Assembly (NCBI GenBank): GCA_950295325.1
Contig: OX485807.1
Span: forward strand, 23,345,666 to 23,409,665
DNA length: 64,000 nt
Source: Polytrichum commune
Lineage: Eukaryota; Streptophyta; Polytrichopsida; Polytrichales; Polytrichaceae
Direction of reading: 5' to 3'
Shown: in pieces, positions 40,241 through 49,740 of the stretch
Layout of the letters: every line of letters begins with the position of its first letter
Position numbering within the stretch: position 1 is the first letter of the stretch
Notes under the pieces: generated by a model
Seen by the model: the letters and a program-made list of their open reading frames with translations, nothing else
Databases searched by the model: none
Told to the model about the DNA's origin: nothing
Position numbers and translations under genes: made by a program

Positions 40241-40835
40241 CGCTCTCTCCTTCTCTCCCCTCCTCTTTTTTCTTTCTCTCTTTTTCTTCCTCTCTTCCTC
40301 CGCGCCAAGCGCCGCTCTTGGAAACGCCGCCGCCGCTTTCCATAGCGCCGCGCCAAGCGCTTCCTTTCGCACCTTTTGCTTTTGTCTTGGTCGCGCCGCT
40401 TCCTTTCATTCTTCTTTCTCCTTCATTCCTGTCCTCCTCTCTGATGCTTCTCCTCCTCTTCTCTCATTCTATTCCTCTTGTTATTGTCTTCCTCTTGTTA
40501 TTCTCTCTTCTTGGTCCAGAGTGTTAGCTTTGAGTGAGTTCGGAGCGGTTTATTGTGTTGAACTCCTTACTTGTTTTGTAAATTTCATGCATGGAGTGAT
40601 TTTAGGTTGAGTAGAAGTGAGCACGGTCGAGTGTGATAGAAAGGTAGAGGTCTTTCAAATTAGGCCTGAGTTTGCAAGAATCAGGGGGTTTGTGAGAAAG
40701 TTTTAGGGTGCTTGAGAGATTCATTGTGTTTCTGAGGTCTTTGTGAGAGTTGTTCTTTAGTGCCACAACAGAGTTTCTGAGTCTGGTTGTAAGAAGCAGA
40801 TTGTGAGAGCAGCTTTCAAGAGTTTGAAAGACAAG
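40240..40835 (+). other. 5' untranslated exon of the ParB-like gene
   Basis: CT-rich leader ending at a consensus donor ACAAG|GTAAGC (40835/40836). In the frame that would continue into the next exon there is a TAG at 40758-40760 and no ATG after it, so this exon is non-coding. The 134-codon open frame at 40206-40610 is probably a by-product of the pyrimidine-rich leader. Splicing to the acceptor at 41833 removes a 998-nt intron. Confidence 0.55.
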
Positions 40836-40957
40836 GTAAGCAATTTGCATCAGTGCACACAATTTGCATCATTCCCTTTAGGTTCCTGTTACATATACAA
40901 TGCATAAGCATTGTATATGTTGCCGAAGCATTAAACATGCATCTGGAAACACAGTAG

Positions 40958-41805
40958 TTTGGGGAGACGACCCAAACTCATATTAAAATATAATAAATAT
41001 TTGAATTGCAGCCTAAAATGAACTAAATGTTTGGGTCGATCGACCCAAACATTGCAGCGTCTTGTTTGGGTCGAGCGACCCAAACATTGCAGCGTCTTGT
41101 TTGGGTCGAGCGACCCAAACATTGCAACCTCTTGTTTGGGTCGAGCGACCCAAACATTGGAGCCTCATTATGTTTGGGTCGCTCGACCCAAACATTACAG
41201 GGAGAAGAAGTAAACCACATTGTAAAATATAAAAGAACTTTGAAAATGAAGTAAATGTTTGGGTCGTTCGACCCAAACATTGCAGTCTAAAATGAATGGG
41301 TTGAGCTTCCTAAACTTGCAGCCTCATCATGTTTGGGTTGCTCGACCCAAACATTACAGGGAGAAGAACAAACCACATTGTAAAATATAAAAGAACTTTG
41401 AAAATGAAGTAAATGTTTGGGTCGTTCGACCCAAACATTGCAGTCTGAAATGAATGGGTTGAGCTACCTAAATTTGCAGCCTCATCATGTTTGGGTCACT
41501 CGACCCAAACATTACACGGAGAAGAACTAAAACACATTGTAAAATATAAAAGAATTTTGAAAATTAAGTAAATGTTTGGGTCGTTCGACCCAAACATTGC
41601 AGTCTGAAATGAATGGGTTAAACTACATAAATTTGCAGCCTCATCATGTTTGGGTCGCTCGACTCAAACATTGCAGGGTGACCACCTAAACCATAATTTA
41701 AAATCTAAAAGATCTTTTAAAACGACTTTGAAAATTAAGTAATGTTTGGGTTAATCCTCCAAATGTTAAATGCACATTGCAATACTTTGGGTCGATCGAC
41801 CGAAA
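40958..41805. repeat. Array of 13 palindromes in the leader intron
   Basis: Consensus TTTGGGTCGNNCGACCCAAA. Copies start at 40958 (19-nt variant), 41030, 41065, 41100, 41135, 41173, 41258, 41332, 41416, 41490, 41575, 41649 and 41786. The first perfect ones are 35 bp apart. From 41173 to 41670 copies sit in a tandem repeat of about 158 bp, two palindromes per unit. Central dinucleotides vary (AT, AG, CT, TT) while most arms are intact. The array lies wholly inside the intron 40836-41833. Confidence 0.95.
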
Positions 41806-41833
41806 CTCACAGTTTCGATTTCTTGGGTTGCAG

Positions 41834-43159
41834 ATGGCCCCTAAAAAGAGACCAGGTGAAAGGTGGTTCATGCTCGCGCCAGACCACCTTTGGCAGGAGT
41901 ATGAAACTCCACAGGACGATTCTTACGTCCCAAAAGATGGCGTCGTTCTGGCATGGTCCGTTCAGGTGGTGAAGGCATCCATGTTCAAGCTGCTATTCGT
42001 GGTGAAGGTGGGGACCCACGAGCAGCACACCTGGGCAACGCTGACGGGATGGGAGGTTGCGTCTGTCCAGTCTCTCGGGGACTATGTAGACGTCATACTG
42101 GAGAACTCCGCCGTGCAGAACGTCCACATGTTCATGCACCAGTTCTCCGAGCCCTTCGACCCCCTGTACGCCAAGGAGACCTGCGTCGACCCTGAAACCA
42201 TACAACCGGAGGCCATATTCATAGATGGCAGTGTAACCAACACGAAGGTTGCGAGCAGGTTCACGAAGTTAAAACAGGCCATCACGGTTCTAAACAAGGC
42301 GCTGCAAAGCAAACCCAAGACACAACAGCCTGTGAGGTGGAAGGCACCGACGGAAGAAGGCGCAGGGTCCTCAAGACCACAAACTGTGAGGAAACCGCGG
42401 GCGGTCCCTGTGGAGTCGAGACGGACAAGTACTACAACAACGCCGGCTGATAGCGAGACGCCAACGCCATCAACAAGCCGTCAAACGACCCCTTCCAAAA
42501 GGGGAAGAGAGTCATCGGTGATGACTGACGAGCCTGTTTCCCCGGAGCTCCGGATGCCGAAGCCTGGCCAGGAGGTGGATGCAGGCGAAATACAAAAAAT
42601 AAACACCAACTTCGAAACAAAATGCCTGCACTGCTTCTTCATGGGCAGGGACTTCAAGTTCGAGGTCAACATTGCGCAGTGCCACCTTGCGCCACCCGAG
42701 AAATGTGTCCGAGCCAAGGAGGACGCCTACGTCGACTGGATGGTCGCTCAAATCTTGGGCGGGCAGTTCAAGGACGACAGGCAGACGATTGTTGTCATGC
42801 CACAAGGGTTGAAGAGAATGCCGACGCCTGATATGTGGCCGACAATCTCCAAAGGAGACTTCTAGTTGATTGACGGGCAGCACAGTGTGGAGGCATAAAA
42901 AAAAATCCAGCTGATGACCGAGTGGAACGACCCGAACAACCAGAAGGAGAAACTAAAAGTTTGGAAGGCTTTGGTGGTTTGGTCGGACAACGAGACGGTC
43001 CTCAGCGACATCTCCAGGTTCTTCAACATGGGGAACAAAAAGAGGGCCTATCAGGCATCGTGAATCAGAAACATCATGGCCTCGTGGGAGGTGTGGGAGT
43101 TTTATGGCAGGCCTCCCAGGGAAAGGGAGAATGCTAAAGATAAGAACCCCAAATGGGAG
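41834..43159 (+). pseudogene. ParB-like (DGQH-type) exon of a ParB/methyltransferase-like gene, three in-frame stops
   Basis: Begins at the ATG directly after an acceptor (GGGTTGCAG|ATGGCC, MAPKKRPGERW) and ends KWE|GTGAGT, phase 0. Residues 1-150 are an unrecognised globular part; about 155-260 are Thr/Pro/Ser/Arg-rich and probably disordered. From about residue 265 the pattern is that of a ParB N-terminal domain: a conserved start with HLAPPEKC, a central VAQILGGQF...IVVMP, then LIDGQHSVEA at 42866-42895 and a tail with LSDISRFFNMGNKK. The frame is interrupted by TAG 42863-42865, TAA 42896-42898 and TGA 43061-43063. Coding-like sequence continues in frame to the donor, so these look like recent damage, readthrough or assembly errors. 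ParB-like calling rests on motif pattern only. Confidence 0.6.
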
Positions 43160-43168
43160 GTGAGTATG

Positions 43169-43302
43169 TTTGGGTCGACCGACCCAAACTCTTTCATTGT
43201 TTTAGTGTCTTCAACAAATTCATAGTTTGGGTCGCTCGACCCAAACTCTTGCATGGCTTTGTTGTCTTTACCAGGTTTATAGTTTGGGTCGATCGACCCA
43301 AA
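43169..43302. repeat. Three palindromes in intron 2
   Basis: Perfect-arm copies at 43169-43188 (centre AC), 43226-43245 (CT) and 43283-43302 (AT), spaced 57 bp apart, within the 206-nt intron 43160-43365. Confidence 0.95.
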
Positions 43303-43365
43303 CTGCTGTTTCATTTGTTATTCCATGAGATGTTGTCTAACATGAATTGTTGGCTACGTGTGCAG

Positions 43366-46300
43366 GACTTCAAATATCAGATGATCAATAAATTCTCCTC
43401 GATAGATAATGCTAGCCACAAGCAAAAAAAATATAACGAGTTGCGAGGAGAAATATATTTGATCACCACGTCCGACTCCGTGTGGGGAAAATGGAGGAGT
43501 GTTTTTGAAAAACACGAGACGGGGGACCTTATGGACCCCGACACCGGCATGCTCTTCAACCAGACTACGCGCTTCAAGCAAATGAAGCCTCTGGTGAGGG
43601 AGTTCTTCAGAGCGCTTCAAGGTCTTTCCGAGACAGAGATGGGAAAAGCGGCGTCCCACATCCTACACGTGGAGACGACGGCGAAGAGATGCTGGGTCCA
43701 CCCCAAGATCGTCTTCACCAAACCCAAGATCTTCGTCCCTTCATGCTACACCATGAAGGAATGGACGGAGAACAGGAAGAAGAAGACGACCATCGTCCAA
43801 GAGCTGCACAAGCTGGTGCCCGAGAAGAAGCTCATCGTGGACGGAGAGGTCGACGAGGCGCACTGGAGGGCCTTCAAAGCCGAATATAAGTTCACCAGTG
43901 CGTCCATGGCGGCACTCATGAGGGAGGCGGGAGACGACTTCCTCAGATCCAAGCTCGTGAAGGGGGGGAGGAACCGGGTGCTTCCCGAACACTCAGCGCG
44001 GGCCTTCTCCAACTTCATAAAGGAGAAGAAGATCGTCAGTTTCGAAGGCGATGCGCAATTCAACATGGTCACCGTCGAGCCTCTCAGGATCCAAGGTTGG
44101 CCGGGCTCTGAGTCCAGGAAGGCGATCAGGACTAAAGCCGGGGACCGCTTCCCCTTCGGAATGATAGACTTCAGGAATATCCCTGGAGCCTCATTCGAGG
44201 GGACTATGAGCACCCCTTTTTACGATGCTTTCTTGTCGAAGTTCGTGGACTACGCCAGCCCCAAATTCAGGGAGGTCGACGTCTGGCTCTGGATTGTCGA
44301 GGACAGGAGGGCAGAGCAGGTTTACGAGATCGTGCGCAAATTGCAGCCGGAGTATGCCGTCTCGAAATCTCACTACGTTGCTGCACCGGCGGAGGGGGCG
44401 TACAACACGTTGAAAGACAAGAAGACGAAGATCGTCAACGTGTTGTGCTTGTACTTCGTGTACAAAGCTGATCTACTTAAGGTGCCCAACCATCCTATAG
44501 CCAGGATGGAAAAGCTCTTCCAAGTCCAAAAAGGGTTGGGTACCAGCAGGAGCTTGTATGACGAGGCGAAGTACGCCAACTACCCCGCGGATGAGCTGCG
44601 CATGGAGTTCTACCTGCGGATGATGAGGACCCTCACCAAGAGAGGGGACTGCATCTTCAACGTTTTCGGGGGATCCAAACCGATTTTTGCAGCAATGGTA
44701 AGCAAAGAACCCTGAAAGCCCTATACGGACGGTTTGGGTCGAGCGATCCAAATTGTGTTTGCCCCTAGTTTGGGTCGAGCGACCCAAACTGTGCACGCCC
44801 TAGTTTGGGTCGAGCGACCCAAACTGGGTATGCCCATAGTTTGGGTCGCTCGACCCAAACTGTGCATGCCCTAGTTTGGGTCGCTCGACCCAAACTAACT
44901 ATTCTTATTTTATTTTGGATGTCATTTTTCCTTACTCTTCATTAGTTTATACTAATACTATTGATTTGGATTGTGCAGATGTCTGGGTTGAACATCTACT
45001 CCTATGTGGAGGATGCCGATGTTCAATTTTACAGGACCCAGAAGGCACTGGCCAAGAAAATGGACATCCTTGACTGGATACCCGGATCCTACGTTGAAGA
45101 GATAGTCGAGGGGGGCGAGAATCCTTTGGATATGGCGAGGCGAATCAACCCGGGTGAATTCGCCATGCGTGCCCCCGTTCAATTGCCAAAGCCGCTCATC
45201 GGGTTGCATCCGGGCAATCCGTCGATGGGAGCAGGTGGCGAGGTTGGGGAGGAGGGGGGGGAGGAGGAGGAGGAGGAAGCAGAGAAAGTGGAGGGGGAGG
45301 TGGAGGAAGGGGCAACAGGATTCACTCAAGAATCCGAGGCCCCTCAGCGGAAGAAGGCCATGCGGGCTGCCACGCCGCAAAGCAGGCTGGTGCCCGCGTT
45401 GACGGTGGACGACGCGAAGGACATGTACTCGAGGGACGCGACGGCCACCTTCAGGGAGCGGAGAAGGATGAAGGGGAAGAAGCTGTACGGGGACTATGCG
45501 GTGGAGGAGACAATCGCAATAAGCTCAGAGGACGAGGACGACATGGAACTCGCCAAGAGGCTGAGGTCGGATCCTGCCTCCCCCAGAGCGTTCGCCGGGA
45601 ATGTGAGGGTGAAACCGGAGGTCCTCACCGTGGAGGAGGCGAACGCAAAAATGCTCCGAGACGAGGAGCAGCGTGTGCGACTGCAGAGGGCTGCTGCCGA
45701 GGAACCCTCGGTCCGCAACGAAGTGGCGGAGTTGAGGGCTCTCCTGTTGGAGCAGGAGCGGCAAAGGGCGATGGCCCAAACTCCGTCCCAAGCGGAGCTC
45801 ATCACGCAAGTGATCCAGGGCATGCTGGCGCAGGGATTGGTGATGGCTCCCCCGAGTTCATTCCCGCACTTGCCCGCAGGCTTCCCGCCACAGGATATCG
45901 CCCCGCGGCCCACGCTGCAGCATTCCTTCAGCTTCGCACAGTTGCTGCAGCCGCACGCCCGTCCTTACGCGCCCGTCCAGCATGTGGACGACCCCAACCT
46001 TTGGCGCATCCCCGGTGCGTCCAGCTCGTTGGCGCCCCCGCCGCTCCGGCCTCCCATCCTCTCGCCCCCACACCACCAGCGGGACGACCCCCACATGTTT
46101 GGGTCGTCCGACCCAAACAGTGCCGACGTTGCAGCGTCCCAGAGCGACGCTCGCCAAGCAGCAGGGTTTGGGTCGGCCGACCCAAACCCCGTCCCCGACC
46201 AGAGCCCGGTGGACGAGGGCATGTTAGACGTTGAAGGCCCGCAAGGGCCTGGTGATACCTCTACTCCTAACCCAGTCGATGAACCAATGCATGATGCGCA

Positions 46301-46448
46301 TGCGGAGGTTGGGTTGGGACAAAGGCCTGACAGTCAGCCTTTGCAGGAGCAGGTTGCGGCTGACGTCGTCGTCGGAGGCGGCGGTGACAGAGGTGGGGCA
46401 GCGCAGGCGATGCCGGCATCAACGTCGTCAAGGCACGACCAAGGCGAG
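43366..46448 (+). CDS. Methyltransferase-like segment and disordered tail of the same gene (exons 43366-44697, 44979-46448)
   Basis: Exon 43366-44697 starts after TGTGCAG and ends AAM|GTAAGC; exon 44979-46448 starts GTGCAG|ATGTCT and ends GAG|GTAATG; both are open and phase 0, 934 codons. The end of the first exon reads ELRMEFYLRMMRTLTK then CIFNVFGGSKPIFAA, and the next continues MSGLNIYSYVEDADVQF. This resembles the target-proximal helix, motif I and following acidic position of beta-class DNA N4/N6 methyltransferases, where motif IV precedes motif I. The position expected for DPPY reads DFRN (44167-44178) and FxGxG reads FGGSK, so activity is doubtful. The second exon then has a Glu-rich run, KPEV, a coiled-coil-like stretch near 45650-45780 and a Pro-rich tail with two FGSxDPN motifs. 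GC-rich relative to flanks. Fold assignment is inference. Confidence 0.5.
44733..44894. repeat. Five palindromes in intron 3
   Basis: Copies at 44733 (one mismatch), 44769, 44804, 44840 and 44875, each 20 bp, at a regular 35-36 bp spacing and separated by related linkers (TGTGCAxGCCCTAG type). They fill the intron 44698-44978 near its donor side. Confidence 0.95.
46098..46186 (+). repeat. Two palindromes inside coding sequence
   Basis: TTTGGGTCGTCCGACCCAAA at 46098-46117 and TTTGGGTCGGCCGACCCAAA at 46167-46186, both in the same reading frame, encoding FGSSDPN and FGSADPN 23 codons apart in the Pro-rich tail. Confidence 0.95.
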
Positions 46449-46470
46449 GTAATGCACTGACCCCACTCAG

Positions 46471-46490
46471 TTTGGGTCGGTCGACCCAAA
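46471..46490. repeat. Single palindrome in intron 4
   Basis: TTTGGGTCGGTCGACCCAAA about 22 nt downstream of the donor at 46449. It is the last copy with perfect arms that I find in the window. Confidence 0.95.
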
Positions 46491-46967
46491 CTCCATGGGT
46501 CTTTGTCTTCTTGCCTTGGTCGTGTCCCCTAGCTACCCTAAACTCACACACACGTCGCCCCCCCCCCCCCCGGCACTCGCGCCCTTCGCCACATCCCCCC
46601 GACCATTCGTTCGTCCACCTACCCCGGCTTGCGACGAAGTCTTCATCACGGCGGCCCGTCTCTTCAAATTTTCTTAGATTTAGAAGTAGGCTAGTTTGAA
46701 CGCATCGTTCAACGCGGCTCCCCCCAATCAAAATGTACATAGAGCATTGTATACAATACAATCACCATTTTTGACTCCTATATACTTGTATATTGTGTTT
46801 GAATGTATTTTGTATGCTCTTGTCTCTCTTGTATCCCTTGTTGCACCCCCCTCCAAAATGAATCAATTGGTTTTGTGTTTGCACCAAGAACACTCGTTTC
46901 CTTAATGCTTCGTTTGGACATAGCATGACATAAGTCGCCCACCGTTTTCTCTCGCTCGTATCCGCAG

Positions 46968-47785
46968 GGCTCGGAGCATAGCGTAGCGGCTCCCCGACGC
47001 TCTTCTCCAAGGAGCGCAGAGGGCAGCACGGCGGCCCCCCCGGTTTTACCCGCCCCGCCCCGCCCCCGCTGCCGAAGAAACGATTCCTGGTGTTAGACCT
47101 GAACGGTGTCCTCGTGCAGTGCGTTCATTGCCCTAGGGCCCCCACAGTGCCCTTTTGCAAGCCCGAGGATGCTAATTACGACGGGCCGCCCACGTTCATA
47201 AAGAGCAAGCTAGTTCACCTCCGCCCGTGGCTTCGGACCTTCCTCCAGATCGCCCAACAACGATGGTGGGTGGTCGTGTGGAGCTCCATGACGGCCGAGA
47301 ACACCAATGCGGTCGTGGAGTTCATCTTCAAGGGCATCGAGCCCCCCTGCATGGTCCTAGCACAGGAAGCCTGTAGAATATTGTACACACAGGACGGCAA
47401 AGTCGTCAAAAAACCAAACAACCCCGCTTCCCCCCAATACCTCAAGGTCTTGAAGCCCATTTTTTGGGACCAGCGACCGTCCTTGATAGGCGTCCCCTAC
47501 GACGTCCGCCCCACCCGCGAGAACACGCTCATAGTGGACGACAGCGCCGCAAAGAACATGTTGAACCCGACGGCCAACTTCATAGTGTGCCCTACCTGGA
47601 CGGTCGAGAAGGTCCGGGACCGATTTTTGTTAGACCTTAGTAAATACCTCCAGGCGCTCTGGGGAAGCGGACTTCCCGTAAACAATTTTGTTAGGAATAA
47701 TCCCATAGGCGAGAGATACTTGGATCCACGAGACCATTTGTACAGAGAGTTGTTATCTCACGCGAAATTTAACAAGCTCATTTGA
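46968..47785 (+). CDS. FCP1/NIF-like HAD phosphatase
   Basis: The frame reads KKRFLVLDLNGVLV with the HAD motif I Asp at 47096-47098 (second position Asn instead of Asp, as in several plant FCP1-like proteins), VWSS (motif II, 47276-47287), a Lys before PIFW, and DDSAAKN (motif IV, 47537-47557), ending HAKFNKLI and TGA at 47785. These motifs fit a Mg-dependent Ser/Thr phosphatase of the NLI-interacting/CTD-phosphatase type. The strongest acceptor is CCGCAG at 46967. The Ala/Pro-rich sequence after it is in the phase expected from exon 46448, but the phosphatase is one frame off, with the shift in the C-rich run near 47050-47068. Alternatively a weaker acceptor at 47026 keeps frame. Whether it is fused to the upstream protein or separate is open. 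Confidence 0.7.
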
Positions 47786-47928
47786 GACAGTACGTGTGTT
47801 TGTATGTGCGTGTGTGTATATGCGCCTGCCCATTTTGTGTAATTTACGCTTCATATGTATCTTGATTTTCACGCGCTCTATCTCCCCCCTTTTCCTTGGG
47901 TTTTGTTTTGTTCCAATTTTGGCTCCAG

Positions 47929-48738
47929 CGTTTGGAGCCCTCGATTGACGTCGTCAGCGAGTCAGACTTGGGGAGCTTCTTCTACGAGACCGTTTACGAC
48001 GCCGCGTCAACCATCGACTACTCCAAGGAGCCTCTTGACGCCGGCGTCGTCGATAGCCCCCCACCCAAGCAAATCTTCCGGCGATCTGCGTCCCCGTCAC
48101 CGTTCAAAGGCATAAATCGCAAATGCGTCCGGACATCCCCCTCTCGGCCCGGCGGCAGTAGTACACCTCAACGGCGGCTGCGGATGGACGCTCGGCCTAC
48201 GAAGAGTGGAACCCTTCCTATTCCTTTGCGGGATGCCTTGCCCCTCCTCGCCAACTCCGACGGGAACGCCCCCGGTGACAAGGTGAACCCCCCCCAACCC
48301 CCCCAAAAAACATGGTTATCCGCGCATTACAATCATTTTGCACTTAAAAAATGATCGTGTGACACGTTTGGGTCTTCCTCCCTAAACTAACACATGTGTT
48401 CTTGCGTTGACGCGTTGCAGGTTGCTCCCACCCGTAAACCTATGCGGTCTAGTGCGTCCATCGAGTTGGAGCGTTTCTACTCCATGACCAGAAATGCAAG
48501 ACAATCCACTTCATCGTATTCAAATTCTTCGTCGTATAATTCGGGCGGCCGACGGAATACAAAATGTGTTATTGATGGCGTTCACCCCAAGAATGGCTAT
48601 AGTCGCGGGGCGGAGATTTTCAGGAATGTTGAAGCAATGCGAGCAAAAGAAGCTGCAGCAAAAGAAAAAGAGGCAAAAGAAAAAGAGGCAAAAGAAAAAA
48701 AAGCAAAAGAAAAAGAGGTAGTATCCGAGGCTAGATAG
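47929..48738 (+). CDS. Two further phase-0 exons, Ser/Pro-rich then Lys/Glu-rich; unrecognised
   Basis: Exon 47929-48282 follows CTCCAG (RLEPSIDVVSESD) and ends GDK|GTGAAC. Exon 48421-48738 follows GTTGCAG (VAPTRKPMRS) and runs into a repeat of AKEKE units, then VVSEAR and a stop. Alternatively it is spliced at KEKE|GTAGTA (48717), again phase 0. No domain recognised; the first exon is probably disordered with phosphorylatable SP/TP motifs, the second ends as a charged helix. Junction style matches the upstream exons, so these may be the 3' part of the same gene, although no donor is seen after the phosphatase exon, whose frame ends at 47785. Confidence 0.5.
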
Positions 48739-49123
48739 GCCATAGTAGGCGTAGGGTTTTGGGCCATAGGCAAGAACATTTTGGGTCGCACTATCCAATG
48801 CATGTGTGGTGTTAGCATGATATGCATTTTACATGCCATACTTTGTATGTTTTTTTTTGCAATAATACAAGTTAGACATGATTTCCCCTTCCATATGGTC
48901 TAAGGTTTGGATTGCCCTACCTAAACCATCACAAATATGAGTTTGGAATATTTTGTATGCAATATTATATTGGTTAACATATTAACCCTTCAATAAGATC
49001 TATGGCTTGGATTGCCCTACCTAAACCATATTCATACAAGCTCTAATATTTTGTGTGCAATAATATGAATGTTTTAAGGTTTCCCCTTAAATGTGGTCTA
49101 AGATTTGGATTGCCCACCCTAAA
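48366..49123. repeat. Decayed palindrome-like units downstream
   Basis: Sequences of the type TTTGGATTGCCCTACCTAAA occur at 48906-48925, 49006-49025 and 49104-49123, about 100 bp apart, with half-like forms near 48366 (TTTGGGTCTTCCTCCCTAAA) and 48783. They keep TTTGG...CCxAAA of the palindrome but have lost its TCG/CGA core. Common origin is inference. Confidence 0.45.
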
Positions 49124-49259
49124 CCATCACAAATATGAGTTATTTATGGGGTTCTTGGTCTAAACACCTGCTTCAAAGTGTTCGCATCTTACAACTTTCT
49201 CCAATATGTGTTCCATTTATCCTTGTTCTTATTTATGTGAATGTCTCAAAATGCCCAAA

Positions 49260-49740
49260 AAGTCTCAATTTAACGAATATAGTGTTATAAGTTTTGTACC
49301 CATGCATATTCAAAATAATATTGAGTATTCTACCTCATCCTTAGTCATTGAGACTTGTGTGACTGAAAAATGAGGTTGTTAGTATACACCACCCACAAGT
49401 CCGCACATTATTCACTAAACCCCAACGTTAGGGTAAACTGCATATGCGGCTTAACCTTGGAAAGGAGGATCTTATGTCTCCTTCCTCTTAATATAGTATT
49501 AGGTAAACATTCTTGTCCATAGATGCATGTTGTTGGATCTATGGTGGATATTACCTAGATAACCCTTTTCAGATCCTAGAGTAATAACTCCTTTGGGGTT
49601 ATGTTGAGAGAGAGAGAGAGAGAGAGATTATTTTTTTCTCCTCCTTTAAATTTTCTTAAACCTTAGATTTGCATCTATTCCTTGTATGTGTGTCATTTCC
49701 TAAATTCCTAGATTATGTGGTGCAATCCCGAAGTGTATAC
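49260..49740. repeat. Dispersed repeat copy with internal (GA)n
   Basis: Shares with 57470-57830 the ordered words GAGTATTCTACCT, CTTAGxCATT, CATATGCGGxTTAACCT, GAAAGGAGG, CTTAATATA and TTAGGTAAA, then a GA run (49605-49628). The stretch after the run, ATGTGGTGCAATCCC, is shared with the copy ending near 59020. Confidence 0.75.

Noticed and set aside
40127-40610. Coding frames over the leader of the ParB-like gene
   Set aside because: CT-rich leader sequence, open on both strands, ending at a donor with a stop in the frame that continues.
41013-41280. Small proteins with repeated GRSTQT, FGSxDPN or WVxRPK
   Set aside because: These are translations of the intronic palindrome array in different frames, not genes.
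40958-41805. CRISPR-like array of repeats and spacers
   Set aside because: The repeats are palindromes within introns of a spliced plant gene, the spacers are themselves related in part, and no cas genes exist.
43741-44213. Minus-strand frames of 80-155 codons over the methyltransferase-like exon
   Set aside because: Antisense shadows of a GC-rich coding exon; the plus-strand frame has the motifs and splice sites.
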